From positions 496,001 to 560,000 of the forward strand of contig NC_013385.1 in NCBI RefSeq assembly GCF_000024605.1: DNA of 64,000 bases. Direction: 5' to 3'. This DNA comes from Ammonifex degensii KC4. Its GTDB lineage: Bacteria > Bacillota > Desulfotomaculia > Desulfotomaculales > Ammonificaceae. Below are positions 26,096 through 34,750 of the stretch, piece after piece. Each line of letters starts with the position of its first letter. Positions within the stretch are counted from its first letter, which is position 1. The position numbers and the translations under genes are program-made. The notes under the pieces are model-generated. The model saw only the letters and a list, made by a program, of their open reading frames with translations, was not told the origin of the DNA and made no database searches.

Positions 26096-27271
26096 ATGGG
26101 CATCGCTGAGCCTCAGCGGCAAATGGCTGAACCGAAGGCCAAAGTTTTGTTTCTCGCCACTGTCTACACCCACCTGGCTGCATTCCACCTTCCCTTCATG
26201 CGGCTCCTGCAGGAGAAGGGCTGTGAGGTCCACGCGGCGGCCTCTCCCGCCGAAGGCAGGAAGGAAGAAGTGGAGGCCTTCGGAGTCAGGTGCTGGGATA
26301 TACCCTTCGCCCGCTCGCCCTACAGCCTCAGAAACCTGAAGGCCTTCCGGGAACTTAAGCAGCTGCTAGAAGCCCACCGCTTCGCCCTCGTCCACGTCCA
26401 CACTCCGGTGGCGGCCTTCCTGGGGAGATACCTGGCCAGGGTTACTGGCCAGGGGCCGGTGCTCTACACCGCCCACGGCTTTCACTTTTACAAGGGAGCT
26501 CCCTTGCGCAACTGGCTGATTTACTACCCGGCCGAGCGCCTGGCCGCCCGCTGGACCGACGGCCTCATCGTTATGAACCAGGAAGACTTTGACAACGCCT
26601 GCCGCCTGGGCTTCAAGCCGGGCAAGAATCTTTTCTACGTCCCCGGCGTGGGGGTGGAGCTCGACCGCTCTGGCCCGTCCGGCCCGCCCGAGAAGAGTAT
26701 ACGGGCCGAGCTGGGACTGGCGCCGGAGGAGGTGGTCGTCACCTGCGTGGCGGAAATGAGCCGAGACAAAAATCACGGGCTGCTTCTGGCGGCGTGGAAG
26801 GAACTGGCCTCCCGCCGCAGTGGCTGTCATCTTATTCTGGTGGGGACCGGGGTGCTCCTTAGCCGGTGGCAGGAAAAGGTGAGAGCGGAACGCGTCCCCA
26901 GGGTGCACTTCTTGGGCTACCGCCGGGACGTACCTCAGATCCTGCGGGAGAGCGACCTGGCGGTTTTGACCTCCAGGCGCGAGGGCCTTTCTCGGTTTAT
27001 CATGGAGGCCATGGCGGCGGGCCTGCCGGTGGTGGCCACCGATGTGCGCGGCTGCCGCGACCTGGTGGAACACGGAAAGACAGGCTTCCTGGTAAAGCTG
27101 GGCGACGTCGAAGGTCTGGCCGGCACCCTGGAGAGGCTTATCCAAGATAGGGAACTGCGTGAGACTTTGGGCAGGGCCGGCCGGGAAAAGATCAGAGCCT
27201 TTTCTCTGGACAGGGTCCTGAAAGAAATGGAGGCTATATACACGCACTTTTTGAGCGGGGTCGCGAGCTAG
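26096..27271 (+). CDS. Glycosyltransferase, GT4 family (EpsD-like)
   Basis: A 391-residue GT-B glycosyltransferase. The N-terminal acceptor domain contains VHVHTPVAAFLGRYLAR and YTAHGFHFYKGAP; the C-terminal GT4 domain has FLGYRRDVPQILRESDLAVLTSRREGLSRFIMEAMAAGLPVVATDVRGCRDLVEHG, with the EX7E region. These features match EpsD/Bacillus exopolysaccharide transferases. The ATG at 26096 follows GAGGGG; an upstream GTG at 26084 overlaps the HEPN stop. Likely adds a sugar to the lipid-linked repeat unit of the surface polysaccharide. Confidence 0.88.
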   Translation: MGIAEPQRQMAEPKAKVLFLATVYTHLAAFHLPFMRLLQEKGCEVHAAASPAEGRKEEVEAFGVRCWDIPFARSPYSLRNLKAFRELKQLLEAHRFALVHVHTPVAAFLGRYLARVTGQGPVLYTAHGFHFYKGAPLRNWLIYYPAERLAARWTDGLIVMNQEDFDNACRLGFKPGKNLFYVPGVGVELDRSGPSGPPEKSIRAELGLAPEEVVVTCVAEMSRDKNHGLLLAAWKELASRRSGCHLILVGTGVLLSRWQEKVRAERVPRVHFLGYRRDVPQILRESDLAVLTSRREGLSRFIMEAMAAGLPVVATDVRGCRDLVEHGKTGFLVKLGDVEGLAGTLERLIQDRELRETLGRAGREKIRAFSLDRVLKEMEAIYTHFLSGVAS

Positions 27272-27419
27272 CCGAGAAGGATAGCAGAAGTGGGGGAAGG
27301 GAAACTACTGGAGAGGAGAAATGTTGTGTCATCCGCTGGAAACGAGGAAAATATCGCGGGATGTTGCAGGAAGCTTTTGTGCTATAATCGCTAGGGGATA
27401 CGGAGGGAGGAGCAAAGAG

Positions 27420-27641
27420 ATGGCGTTAGAAGAAATTCTCTTGAAGATTCGGGAGCTGTCTGAAGCAGAAAGAAGGGAACTGCTCCAAAAGCTAGCCGGA
27501 CAAAAAAAGCTAAGTGAAAGAGAGGCTGCAGAGAGATTTAATAGAGCTGCGGGAGCCTGGTCTGATTTTGATGCTGAAGGGTTTGTTCGTGAAGTGTATA
27601 CTCGCAGGTCAGGTGGCCGGAGATCAGGTGTGGAGTGGTAG
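27420..27641 (+). CDS. vapB: VapB-type antitoxin
   Basis: A 73-residue protein with a helical start (ALEEILLKIRELSEAERRELLQKL) and a C-terminal tail (FDAEGFVREVYTRRSGG) as in antitoxins of PIN toxins. It starts at ATG 27420 after GGAGGGAGGAG, with TATAAT at 27383-27388. Its stop overlaps the GTG start of vapC. Base composition is more A/T-rich than neighbouring genes, pointing to separate acquisition. Confidence 0.72.
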   Translation: MALEEILLKIRELSEAERRELLQKLAGQKKLSEREAAERFNRAAGAWSDFDAEGFVREVYTRRSGGRRSGVEW

Positions 27642-28030
27642 TTATTAAGTACCTAGTTGACACTGATTGGATTGTTTATTTCTTACGTGGTAAAGAACCA
27701 TATGTCTCTATTTTAAAACAGTACCGTTCGGATGGATTGGCAGTTAGTATTATTTCGGTCGCAGAACTCTATGAGGGGGTTTATCGAGCCCCTGATCCCA
27801 GGGCAAGAGAGCAAAGCTTGCTGGATTTTCTGGGGTCTACAACGGTGTTAGAAGTAAATTTCAACATAGCTCGTACTTTTGGACAACTTAGAGCAGAACT
27901 TAGGAAGCAGGGTTTGACAGTGGCCGATATGGATCTTCTGATTGGTAGCACGGCGATCTTTTATGACCTAATATTACTGACCGACAACCGCAAGCACTAC
28001 GAAAAAATTCCCGGCATAAAAATGCCTTGA
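27635..28030 (+). CDS. vapC: VapC-type PIN-domain toxin
   Basis: A 131-residue PIN ribonuclease. The conserved acidic residues are visible: YLVDTDWIVYFLRG (Asp), SVAELYEGVYRA (Glu), VADMDLLIGSTAI (Asp) and LLTDNRKHYEKIPGI (Asp). VapC toxins cleave tRNA or rRNA and are neutralised by VapB. It starts at GTG 27635, overlapping vapB by 7 bp. Codon use and A/T content differ from the flanking genes. Confidence 0.9.
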   Translation: MVVIKYLVDTDWIVYFLRGKEPYVSILKQYRSDGLAVSIISVAELYEGVYRAPDPRAREQSLLDFLGSTTVLEVNFNIARTFGQLRAELRKQGLTVADMDLLIGSTAIFYDLILLTDNRKHYEKIPGIKMP

Positions 28031-28242
28031 CCTAAGTGAGCCTGCGGTTGCTTAGTGGAGCGCCCGGCAAGAATAGCCTTGCCGGTCCGAAACTCTGGAC
28101 CGTCAGTGGCGATGACCAGAATGATACCTAACTGTACCAGCCAAGCGCGGTGGGTGGGTGCAGCGTATCCCAATCCCTTTAAAATTTCCTCCGGCACCGA
28201 CGGTAGCAGGATTGAAGAGGGCAAACGCCGAAACCACAGAGT
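28031..28242. other. Intergenic region with two hairpins
   Basis: No convincing gene. CCGGCAAG (28064-28071) and CTTGCCGG (28078-28085) form a perfect stem, followed by GGTCC...GGACC. A 75-codon minus-strand ORF (27997-28224) overlaps vapC and has no recognised relatives in my reading. The hairpin may terminate vapBC transcription, but there is no T-tract. Confidence 0.35.
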
Positions 28243-29019
28243 ATGTGGCGGCAGATGAAGGAGCTCTACCTTTACCGCGAGATGCTCAGAAACCTGGTGG
28301 CCAAGGAGCTGCGGGCGCGCTACAAGGGCTCGGTGCTGGGCTTTTTCTGGACCTTCTTAAATCCCTTACTCATGCTGGTGGTGTACTCCCTGGTCTTCTC
28401 CTTCGTCATGCGGGCCCAGATGCAGAATTACGCCATGTTCCTCTTCGTCGGGCTCCTGCCCTGGAACTACCTAGCCAACTCGCTGATCCAGGGAACGGCC
28501 AGCCTGGTACACAACGCCTCTCTGGTGAAGAAGATTTATTTCCCCCGCGAGGTGCTGCCCCTCTCGGTGGTCCTGGCCAACCTGGTCAACTACCTTTTGA
28601 GCCTTTTCATCCTCATTCCGGCCCTGCTGATCTTTAAGGTCAAGCTGACAGCGGCGCTGGTGGCCTTTCCTTTGGTTTTGCTGGTGCAGACGCTTCTGGT
28701 AATACCCTTAACTTTGCTGGTGTCGGTGGCCACCGTCTACTTCCGGGACCTCCAGCACATCATGGGCATCCTGACGATGGCCTGGTTTTTCCTCACCCCT
28801 GTTCTTTATCCTTCCGAGATCATACCGCCGGAGCTGAAGCCCCTTTTTAACCTCAATCCGGCTGCTCCCATCATTGAGGCCTACCAGGCCGTGTTCTTCT
28901 ACGGGCGCTGGCCCGACTGGGCCTCTTTGGGCTGGCTTGCCTTAGGAGGGATCTTTTTCCTGGTGCTGGGGTTCCGGCTTTTCGATCGTTTCCAGCGGCG
29001 GGTGGCAGAGGAGATATGA
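28243..29019 (+). CDS. ABC-2 type polysaccharide export permease (Wzm-like)
   Basis: The 258-residue permease has six hydrophobic segments and the ABC2_membrane signature: LRNLVAKELRARYKGSVLGFFWTFLNPLLMLVVYSLVF near the N-terminus, LVKKIYFPREVLPLSVVLANLVNYLLS, and VYFRDLQHIMGILTMAWFFLTPVLYP. Such Wzm proteins export lipid-linked polysaccharide across the membrane with an ATPase partner Wzt. The stop overlaps the start of the wzt remnant (4 bp), showing they were an operon. With wzt truncated, export through this pair is probably lost. Confidence 0.88.
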   Translation: MWRQMKELYLYREMLRNLVAKELRARYKGSVLGFFWTFLNPLLMLVVYSLVFSFVMRAQMQNYAMFLFVGLLPWNYLANSLIQGTASLVHNASLVKKIYFPREVLPLSVVLANLVNYLLSLFILIPALLIFKVKLTAALVAFPLVLLVQTLLVIPLTLLVSVATVYFRDLQHIMGILTMAWFFLTPVLYPSEIIPPELKPLFNLNPAAPIIEAYQAVFFYGRWPDWASLGWLALGGIFFLVLGFRLFDRFQRRVAEEI

Positions 29020-29198
29020 GCACGGCAGCCATAGAAGTGAAAAACCTCTGGAAAAAGTTCCGCATCTACTACGACCGCGCCCTCACCCTCAAAGAGCGGC
29101 TCCTTTTCTGGGGGAGGCAGAAGTACGAGGACTTCTGGGCGCTAAAAGACATAAACCTGACCAAACTCCGTGAGGGCTGCCCTCGCACCGCCTTTTAA
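29016..29198 (+). pseudogene. Wzt-like export ATPase, truncated after about 48 codons
   Basis: Residues 1-48 (AIEVKNLWKKFRIYYDR...FWALKDINL) match the start of a polysaccharide ABC-exporter ATPase. The frame then enters unrelated sequence at about 29160 and stops at 29198. Walker A, Walker B and the whole nucleotide-binding domain are missing, and no continuation is found within the window. Confidence 0.8.
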
Positions 29199-29521
29199 AC
29201 TCTACTGGTGCAGAGATCCTCGCTGCGGTTTTAATTGCTGTGTTGCTGGACAAACACTTCTTAGACCGCGACCCGGAAAGGGAAGTACCCTTTCGCATGG
29301 CCTCATTGGGAGTCTTCCCGTGACACCTGTTCCCCTTTAAGAAAGCGCCGAGGCTCCAAAGCACAACGCTGGCGTAGAGAGCGAGGATCACCTCCCTTCC
29401 CCGGCAGGAAAAGTCCACCCGGCCAGCGAATCCTACTGAAAGCGGGGAGGCGTTCGCCGGTAGTGAGAAAAATACACGGCACGGTTTCTGCACCAACCGA
29501 ACAAAGAGAGAGGTTAGAAAA
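29199..29521. other. Gene-free debris after the wzt break
   Basis: No intact gene. A plus-strand frame reads STGAEILAAVLIAVLLDKHF and ends at 29322; a minus-strand frame around 29340-29440 reads GREVILALYASVVLWSLGAF. Both look like the helical C-terminal ends of IS4-type transposases in opposite orientation, but the similarity is only impressionistic. Consistent with a deletion scar from mobile elements. Confidence 0.3.
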
Positions 29522-30844
29522 TTGGGTGCGAACCTGCACAAAGAACCAGGGAAAAAGAGTGGAAGTTTCCTTCGCAGGTTTCCCAACCTTATTGTGGGTC
29601 TTGCTTTGACCGGAATATCGCTTGGCTTTCTGTTGCGTTGGGAACCGGCGCCTTGTGATGTAATTACCGCTATTGCCCTGGTGACTGGGGTATCTTTTTT
29701 GAAGGAGGGCTGGAGACGCCTTCCACGACTGCTGGTTGTTTTTTTGATTGCTTTTATCTTAGCTAACATGGCTGGTCTAGTTGGGATCTTGGCGTTTTCT
29801 TCAGGTCTCCGGTTTTTTAGTATAACCTTATATCTCATTCTTTTTATGGTGTTTATCAACGGACTTGGTTCTGCGCATGAAACCTTCGGCGAGCTTGCGA
29901 GGCGGGCTTACATGTTTGCGGCCGTTGTGGCCGCTGGTCTGATTTGGTTTGCTTTTCTTGGACTTGCCTTCGATAATCCGGAGGGGGTTGTGTGGGCGAC
30001 GCGCTTCCTACGGCCGACCGGGCTCTTCAAGGACCCTAATGTGGCAGGCTCCTTTCTTGTTGCGCCGCTTATTTTCATTACCTGCTTCATTTTATCCCCT
30101 CCTTCTACAAGGGGGTCGGGCTCTTGCTATTCGTACCTGCTTTATTTGTTCTTGCTTAGCGCTCTTCTTCATACCGCCAGCCGTTCTGCTATACTTGCTT
30201 GGGGTTTGGGGTACATTACGGTTCTCGGCTTCGTACGGGGGAAGCTTCTGCACAAGCTCCAACATCTTTGCGCAACCGCAGGTTTTTTAGTTTTAGTAGC
30301 CCCTTTCTTGTACTTCAGTAATAGTTTGACTCTTACGCTAGGAGAGAGGGTGTTGCCTCATATGGCTTGTGTTGGTACGTTCATTGATCGCGTTGGCGGT
30401 TGCACTGCTGAGCGCCTGCCTGCGGAACAACCAAGCCTCCTATTCGAATACGACACTGGTGGGCGTCTTTACGCATGGCAAGCCGCCTTGAGAATGTGGG
30501 AAAGCCGTCCTCTCCTTGGGGTTGGGCCGGGTAATTTTGAGGTGCTTTCTCCAGGGATTGAGAGAAGTTTGGGTGCTCGGGTCATCACGCCTTCCGCTCA
30601 TAACACCTATTTGCGAATCCTAGCGGAAAACGGAATCATCGGCATAATGGCGTTTATCGCTGCGTTGGTTGTTACCCTTGTCTCAGCTCTGAGAACGCGA
30701 AGAGCGCGGGAGGAGCCCTGGCTGGTGGTAAGCTTTCTCGCCCTCCTGCTTAACGGGATGTTTATTGACAGCTTGCATTTCCGGCATTTTTGGTTGATTT
30801 GGGCGCTTTTGCTTTTGTCTACACGGGACAGCACGAGCAAATAG
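29522..30844 (+). CDS. O-antigen ligase/polymerase-type membrane protein
   Basis: The 440-residue protein has about ten to twelve hydrophobic helices and one large extracytoplasmic loop (after LGERVLPHMACVG). The loop and following helix carry the Wzy_C/WaaL pattern: GGRLYAWQAALRMWESRPLLGVGPGNFEVL and SAHNTYLRILAENGIIG, which are characteristic of O-antigen ligases and polymerases. It would polymerise or transfer repeat units at the outer face of the membrane. The TTG start follows GAGAGG. Lower GC than the flanking housekeeping genes. Confidence 0.8.
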   Translation: MGANLHKEPGKKSGSFLRRFPNLIVGLALTGISLGFLLRWEPAPCDVITAIALVTGVSFLKEGWRRLPRLLVVFLIAFILANMAGLVGILAFSSGLRFFSITLYLILFMVFINGLGSAHETFGELARRAYMFAAVVAAGLIWFAFLGLAFDNPEGVVWATRFLRPTGLFKDPNVAGSFLVAPLIFITCFILSPPSTRGSGSCYSYLLYLFLLSALLHTASRSAILAWGLGYITVLGFVRGKLLHKLQHLCATAGFLVLVAPFLYFSNSLTLTLGERVLPHMACVGTFIDRVGGCTAERLPAEQPSLLFEYDTGGRLYAWQAALRMWESRPLLGVGPGNFEVLSPGIERSLGARVITPSAHNTYLRILAENGIIGIMAFIAALVVTLVSALRTRRAREEPWLVVSFLALLLNGMFIDSLHFRHFWLIWALLLLSTRDSTSK

Positions 30845-30890
30845 TTACGAAATGAATTCCTTTTGGGCAATTAGGGGTGAGTGTGGTTTT

Positions 30891-32084
30891 ATGATGGACG
30901 ATGTAACAATACGTGTACTAATTCTAACGAGGCCTGAGGTTTTTAAGTATTTTGGCGGCGAGGCGGTGCAAATCAGAGAAACAAGCAAGGCCCTTGCTAA
31001 GCTGGGCGTTAGTGTAGATGTGAGTACTGACCTAAGGCCAGACTGCTCGCCATATGATGTAGTACATCTTTTCAATTTGACAATGGTGGCGGAAACGTAT
31101 GTTCAGGCACGACATGCGTGGAAACAGGGAAAGCCTCTCGTCCTTTCGCCTATTTATTGCACCTGGGATGAGTTTGAACGGCTGGGTCGCCGGGGTTTCC
31201 TCCGCTGGATCAACCGGCTACTGCCATCAGTGGAAGCAAGACAACGGCTCAAAGCTTTCGCTAAAGCTTTCCTCGCAGAAAATCATTCTGCCCATTGGCT
31301 GCAGTTTGTAAAGGGCTACCGGAGGGAGCAAAAAGAGATACTAAGGATGGTGGATGTCATCCTCCCCAACTGCCGGTGCGAAGCTGAGGCCATCGAGAGG
31401 GAGTTCGGCCGACACGGCGCTGAGATCCAGGTGGTGCCGAACGGGGTGGACCCATTGTGGGTAGAGGAAGTATCACCAACACCTTTTGTTGATCGTTACG
31501 GCTTGCACGATTTTGTGCTTTGTGTGGGGCGGATCGATGAGCGGAAAAATCAAGTAGCGCTTATCAAAGCGCTAGCAGATACAGGTATAAGATTGGTATT
31601 TATCGGCGGGTTGTCACCACGGCACAACGCATATAACCGTGAATTTTTGGAGCTTGTTTCGAGATATTCAAATGTGCACTATCTCGGGCAACTGGATCAC
31701 AAGATGGTGCTTTCTGCGATGAAAGCAGCGAGAGTGCATGCGCTGCCAAGCTGGCTGGAAACACCTGGGCTAACTAGCCTAGAGGCTGGCCTTCTCGGAT
31801 GCCGCATTGTAACAACTGACCGGGGCGGGCCGCCTGAATACTTCGGTGAAATGGCATGGTATTGTCAGCCGAACGATCTGGCTTCCATCCGGCGGGCGGT
31901 ACTTGCAGCGTGGGAGGCGGAGGAAACCCCGCCTTTACGAGAACATATCTTAGCCAATTTTACCTGGGATCACGCTGCGAGGATGACGCTCGAGGGATAC
32001 CGGAAGGCACTGGAAAAACGGGGCTTTGGGCCTTCCGCATGCGCAGGAAGAACTCTCCGTAAAGATCGTCGCGAAACCCCTTAA
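30891..32084 (+). CDS. Glycosyltransferase, GT4 family
   Basis: A 397-residue GT-B protein. The N-terminal domain begins IRVLILTRPEVFKYFGGEAVQIRETSKALAKLG, and the C-terminal half shows VVPNGVDPLWVEE, LCVGRIDERKNQVALIKAL, and ALPSWLETPGLTSLEAGLLGCRIVTTDRGGPPEYFG, the GT4 donor-binding region. ATG 30891 follows GGGGTGAG; the frame is also open from 30852. Sugar specificity unknown. It is followed by IS debris that separates it from the next, truncated glycosyltransferase. Confidence 0.85.
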   Translation: MMDDVTIRVLILTRPEVFKYFGGEAVQIRETSKALAKLGVSVDVSTDLRPDCSPYDVVHLFNLTMVAETYVQARHAWKQGKPLVLSPIYCTWDEFERLGRRGFLRWINRLLPSVEARQRLKAFAKAFLAENHSAHWLQFVKGYRREQKEILRMVDVILPNCRCEAEAIEREFGRHGAEIQVVPNGVDPLWVEEVSPTPFVDRYGLHDFVLCVGRIDERKNQVALIKALADTGIRLVFIGGLSPRHNAYNREFLELVSRYSNVHYLGQLDHKMVLSAMKAARVHALPSWLETPGLTSLEAGLLGCRIVTTDRGGPPEYFGEMAWYCQPNDLASIRRAVLAAWEAEETPPLREHILANFTWDHAARMTLEGYRKALEKRGFGPSACAGRTLRKDRRETP

Positions 32085-32244
32085 AAACAGCTAGCTAACT
32101 GGGAGCTTTCTTTTTTTCAATGCGGCGCGCAGTCACGTCCGGTACAGTGTATAAAAACGGGTGGTGGTCATAAAGTAGGAAGAGCCACCCTCCCTCTGGT
32201 AGATAGAAGATGATCCTACAACCAACCACCAGGAGGGAGAAAAG

Positions 32245-32301
32245 ATAGCCCAATACCAGGTTACCGTAAACGGCGAGGTTCTGCAACAACTATTTTCCCG
32301 C
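32245..32301 (+). pseudogene. IS256-type transposase start, cut by ISLre2
   Basis: After AGGAGGGAGAAAAG, nineteen codons read (I)AQYQVTVNGEVLQQLFSR, which matches the N-terminus of IS256 (mutator-type) transposases. The expected ATG is ATA. The frame is cut by the ISLre2 end at 32302 and does not resume beyond the element at 33888. Confidence 0.45.
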
Positions 32302-33887
32302 GGATCGTGTCAACCTACTGTAGGAGTCTCGATCCCCACCGTCCCTGAGCCAGGACGAACTACCAGAGAAGATCGATGTTCCGGCTCAAAGCTTTGAGGG
32401 CTCTGGTTAATGATGTTACCGGACCCCGTAATGCGGGAAGATTATCGAACACCTCACCCGATACTTTCCTTAGCCTCTGCCTCTCTTCCTCAATGGCTGC
32501 CTTATCGATCTCTAAAGCCTTTAAGCCCTCCCTCCATCGGGCTACATATTGCTCCCGCAAGGAAACACCATTCGCCTTCGCCACCCGCAACCGGGTCATC
32601 CGGTCTACCCCACAAGCACTCCAGGCCATCGGCCGCGACGACAACCGCGCCGAGTACAGGTGGCTTACGTGCGCCTCCGCGCTCACCCCTAACTGCGCCT
32701 CCGGGTAAAGCCGGTATGCCGTTATCCCCTCCCAGTTCTGCCGGATGTAACATCGGCAATCCCGTACTGCTCCCTTCCGTGCAGGACTCGCCGCAGCTTT
32801 GCCTGCCCGCCGCAAAATCGCCTGTACCTTTACCTCATCACCATCCCATAAGGCCGCCCAAATCTCTCTATAACCATCACTATCACGCCCCAAAGCAGCC
32901 ACCAGGTACTTGTCCAGGTGAAAAAGATCTAAGACAAAAACGCTCCTCGGTAGAAACTCCAGCCCTTTCTTTATCCACCTGTCTCCGTCACCGCAGAGAT
33001 AAGTCCGCTCCACAGGAGATAATTCGTACTGCCCCTCGATGTAGCTCAACACCTCGAACCACAGCTCATCCGTATCTGAGTAAAGCCCTCCCAAGTAATA
33101 AGGCCGCTTGAGTCTGTATCTGTCTTTCCCCACCTTCTCTTTCCCCTCGTGGATGTAAACCAGCCAGGGTAAGTACTTCTTCCCGTCCTGACCTGCTACG
33201 TGGTCTTCATCCGCCTCCACATAAAGAACCTTTACCCGGCGCTTATCGTTGGGTGGTTCGGGCAGCTCTTCAGGAATAAAGTCGTGCACTACCTTCTCCA
33301 CAGCCTCGCCACTCAGTACAACTTCCTGGCTACCTTTCCCTACTCTTTCCCCACTTTTCCGGTAAGAAAGCTCTACTGCTTCTTCTAAAACTTGTGCCTT
33401 GACCAGAGGGTCAACCCGCGTATGCGGCCCGTAACCCACCAAACGGTCTATTAAGTATGCCCGCTCCCCAGTCTCTTTGTGCCGGTAATAGGTCCGCTTG
33501 TAGCTGACCAGACCGAAAAGGGTGAGCACTTCCTTGGGATCATTCCTCCGCTCTACTTGCCAGCCAGGCCGCTTTTCCCGGTGCTCCCGTAAATAAGCGT
33601 CTTTTGCCTCCAAAACTTCCCTCAGGATCTCTTTTCCTAAGCTTTTAAGCTCCTGCCAGAGCTTCTCCTCGAAGCTTAAAAGGTCGATCCCTTCCTCCAG
33701 AATCTTTAACGTTAGCTCCGCTACCCTCTGGAACTTCTCCCAAATCTGCTTTATAATCTGCATAGAGACCTCACCCTCCTGAGTGGTTGGATTGTCAACT
33801 GCTCGTCCCTTCGAAGGACGGTGAGGTCTCTCTTCGTTTTTTCCTCCTCAGCTCCTGCAAAACTCCTACAGTAACTTTACACTAACC
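32302..33887 (-). mobile_element. ISLre2-family insertion sequence, copy 2
   Basis: 1586 bp, with the same 26-bp ends as the copy at 961-2546. No target duplication is found (GCAAGCGAA on one side, GCGGGAAAA on the other). One flank is an IS256 fragment and the other an already truncated glycosyltransferase, so a deletion or recombination probably followed insertion. Confidence 0.85.
32360..33763 (-). CDS. ISLre2-family transposase (UPF0236), copy 2
   Basis: A 467-residue transposase of the same length as the copy at 1085. The N-terminal and C-terminal thirds are nearly identical, while the centre (around YVEADEDHVAGQDGKKYLPW and the stretch after LGRDSDGYREIW) differs by many substitutions, so the two copies are not a recent duplication of each other. 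The acidic motifs EADEDHV, CGDGDRW and FHLDKYL are kept. The same sequestering hairpin covers its ribosome-binding site. Confidence 0.88.
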   Translation of the reverse strand: MQIIKQIWEKFQRVAELTLKILEEGIDLLSFEEKLWQELKSLGKEILREVLEAKDAYLREHREKRPGWQVERRNDPKEVLTLFGLVSYKRTYYRHKETGERAYLIDRLVGYGPHTRVDPLVKAQVLEEAVELSYRKSGERVGKGSQEVVLSGEAVEKVVHDFIPEELPEPPNDKRRVKVLYVEADEDHVAGQDGKKYLPWLVYIHEGKEKVGKDRYRLKRPYYLGGLYSDTDELWFEVLSYIEGQYELSPVERTYLCGDGDRWIKKGLEFLPRSVFVLDLFHLDKYLVAALGRDSDGYREIWAALWDGDEVKVQAILRRAGKAAASPARKGAVRDCRCYIRQNWEGITAYRLYPEAQLGVSAEAHVSHLYSARLSSRPMAWSACGVDRMTRLRVAKANGVSLREQYVARWREGLKALEIDKAAIEEERQRLRKVSGEVFDNLPALRGPVTSLTRALKALSRNIDLLW

Positions 33888-34730
33888 TTCGCTTGCCAAC
33901 TGAAGATGGCCGGGTATCTCCGGCACTGCAGTTCCTGCAGGCAGGTAGCCGACCTTACGGATGTGGTAAGCCTTCTGCACCGCCGGATGCTGCGCTTTGC
34001 GCCTTCGTGGTCGGCGAAGGTTTTCGGTAGAGTGGAGGCACGTCGCCTGGCATTCTGGGAGAAGCGGGTGGCGAGGTTGGTCGATCTGGTGCTCCTGGTG
34101 TCTCCGGTAGACGCGGCGGAGCTGGCCAGAATGACTCCGCGAGCGCGCATCGCCGTCCTGCCCAACGGGGTGGATTTAGATTACTTCCGGCCGCTCCCGG
34201 ACCCCGGGAAGCCGGTTTTGATCTTCTGGGGCCACCTGCGCTACCCCCCCAACGCTGACGGCATCGTATGGTTCTGCCGAGAAATCTTTCCTAAAGTACG
34301 TGAGGTTTTGCCGGACGCAGAGCTGCTGGTAGCGGGGAAGGCGCCTCCTCCGGAGGTTGTGGCTTTGGGAAATCTGCCCGGCGTGAAGGTAGTGGGGTAT
34401 GTTCCCGACCTGCGCCCGTATCTGGCCCAGGCTTCGCTGGTGGTGGTTCCTCTTCGTTTTGGTACTGGCATCCGGAACAAGGTGTTGGAGGCCCTTGCTG
34501 CGGGTCGAGCCATTGTTTCGACTCCGCTCGGCTGCGAAGGACTGGAGGTCAGGCCCGGCGTGCATCTGGAGGTCGCCGACGATCCCCAAAGCTTCGCTGA
34601 TGCGGTGATTAATCTCTTGCGTAGCCCCACCCGGCGGGCCTATCTGGCAGCCAATGGCCGAAAACTAGTGGAACAGCTGTACAACTGGGGGACTATCGGG
34701 CGGAAGTTAAGAGCTCTAATAGAGAACTGA
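33888..34730 (+). pseudogene. Glycosyltransferase (GT4), N-terminal part lost to ISLre2
   Basis: The frame is open from the ISLre2 end. It reads YLRHCSSCRQVADLTDVVSLL, then LLVSPVDAAELARM, VLPNGVDLDYFRPL, IFWGHLRYPPNADGIVWF, and FGTGIRNKVLEALAAGRAIVSTPLGCEGLE, i.e. a GT4-type transferase of about 400 residues missing its first 120 or so. ATG 33906 could give a 274-residue product lacking most of the acceptor domain, so it is unlikely to work. Confidence 0.75.
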
Positions 34731-34750
34731 ATCAGAAGCGGTTAGCGTGA

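Noticed and set aside
27997-28224. 75-codon minus-strand ORF beside vapC
   Set aside because: It overlaps vapC, has no clear ribosome site and no family I recognise; kept only as a note in the intergenic entry.
29089-29859. Long minus-strand ORF of 256 codons across the wzt break and the ligase gene
   Set aside because: It overlaps the well-supported ligase gene, has no start signal and no coherent domain; at most its 3' part holds transposase debris.
32095-32289. 64-codon minus-strand hydrophobic ORF
   Set aside because: It lies opposite the IS256 remnant and its ribosome site; no start signal.
32302-33887. Target-site duplication for ISLre2 copy 2
   Set aside because: Flanks GCAAGCGAA and GCGGGAAAA do not match in the expected orientation and length.
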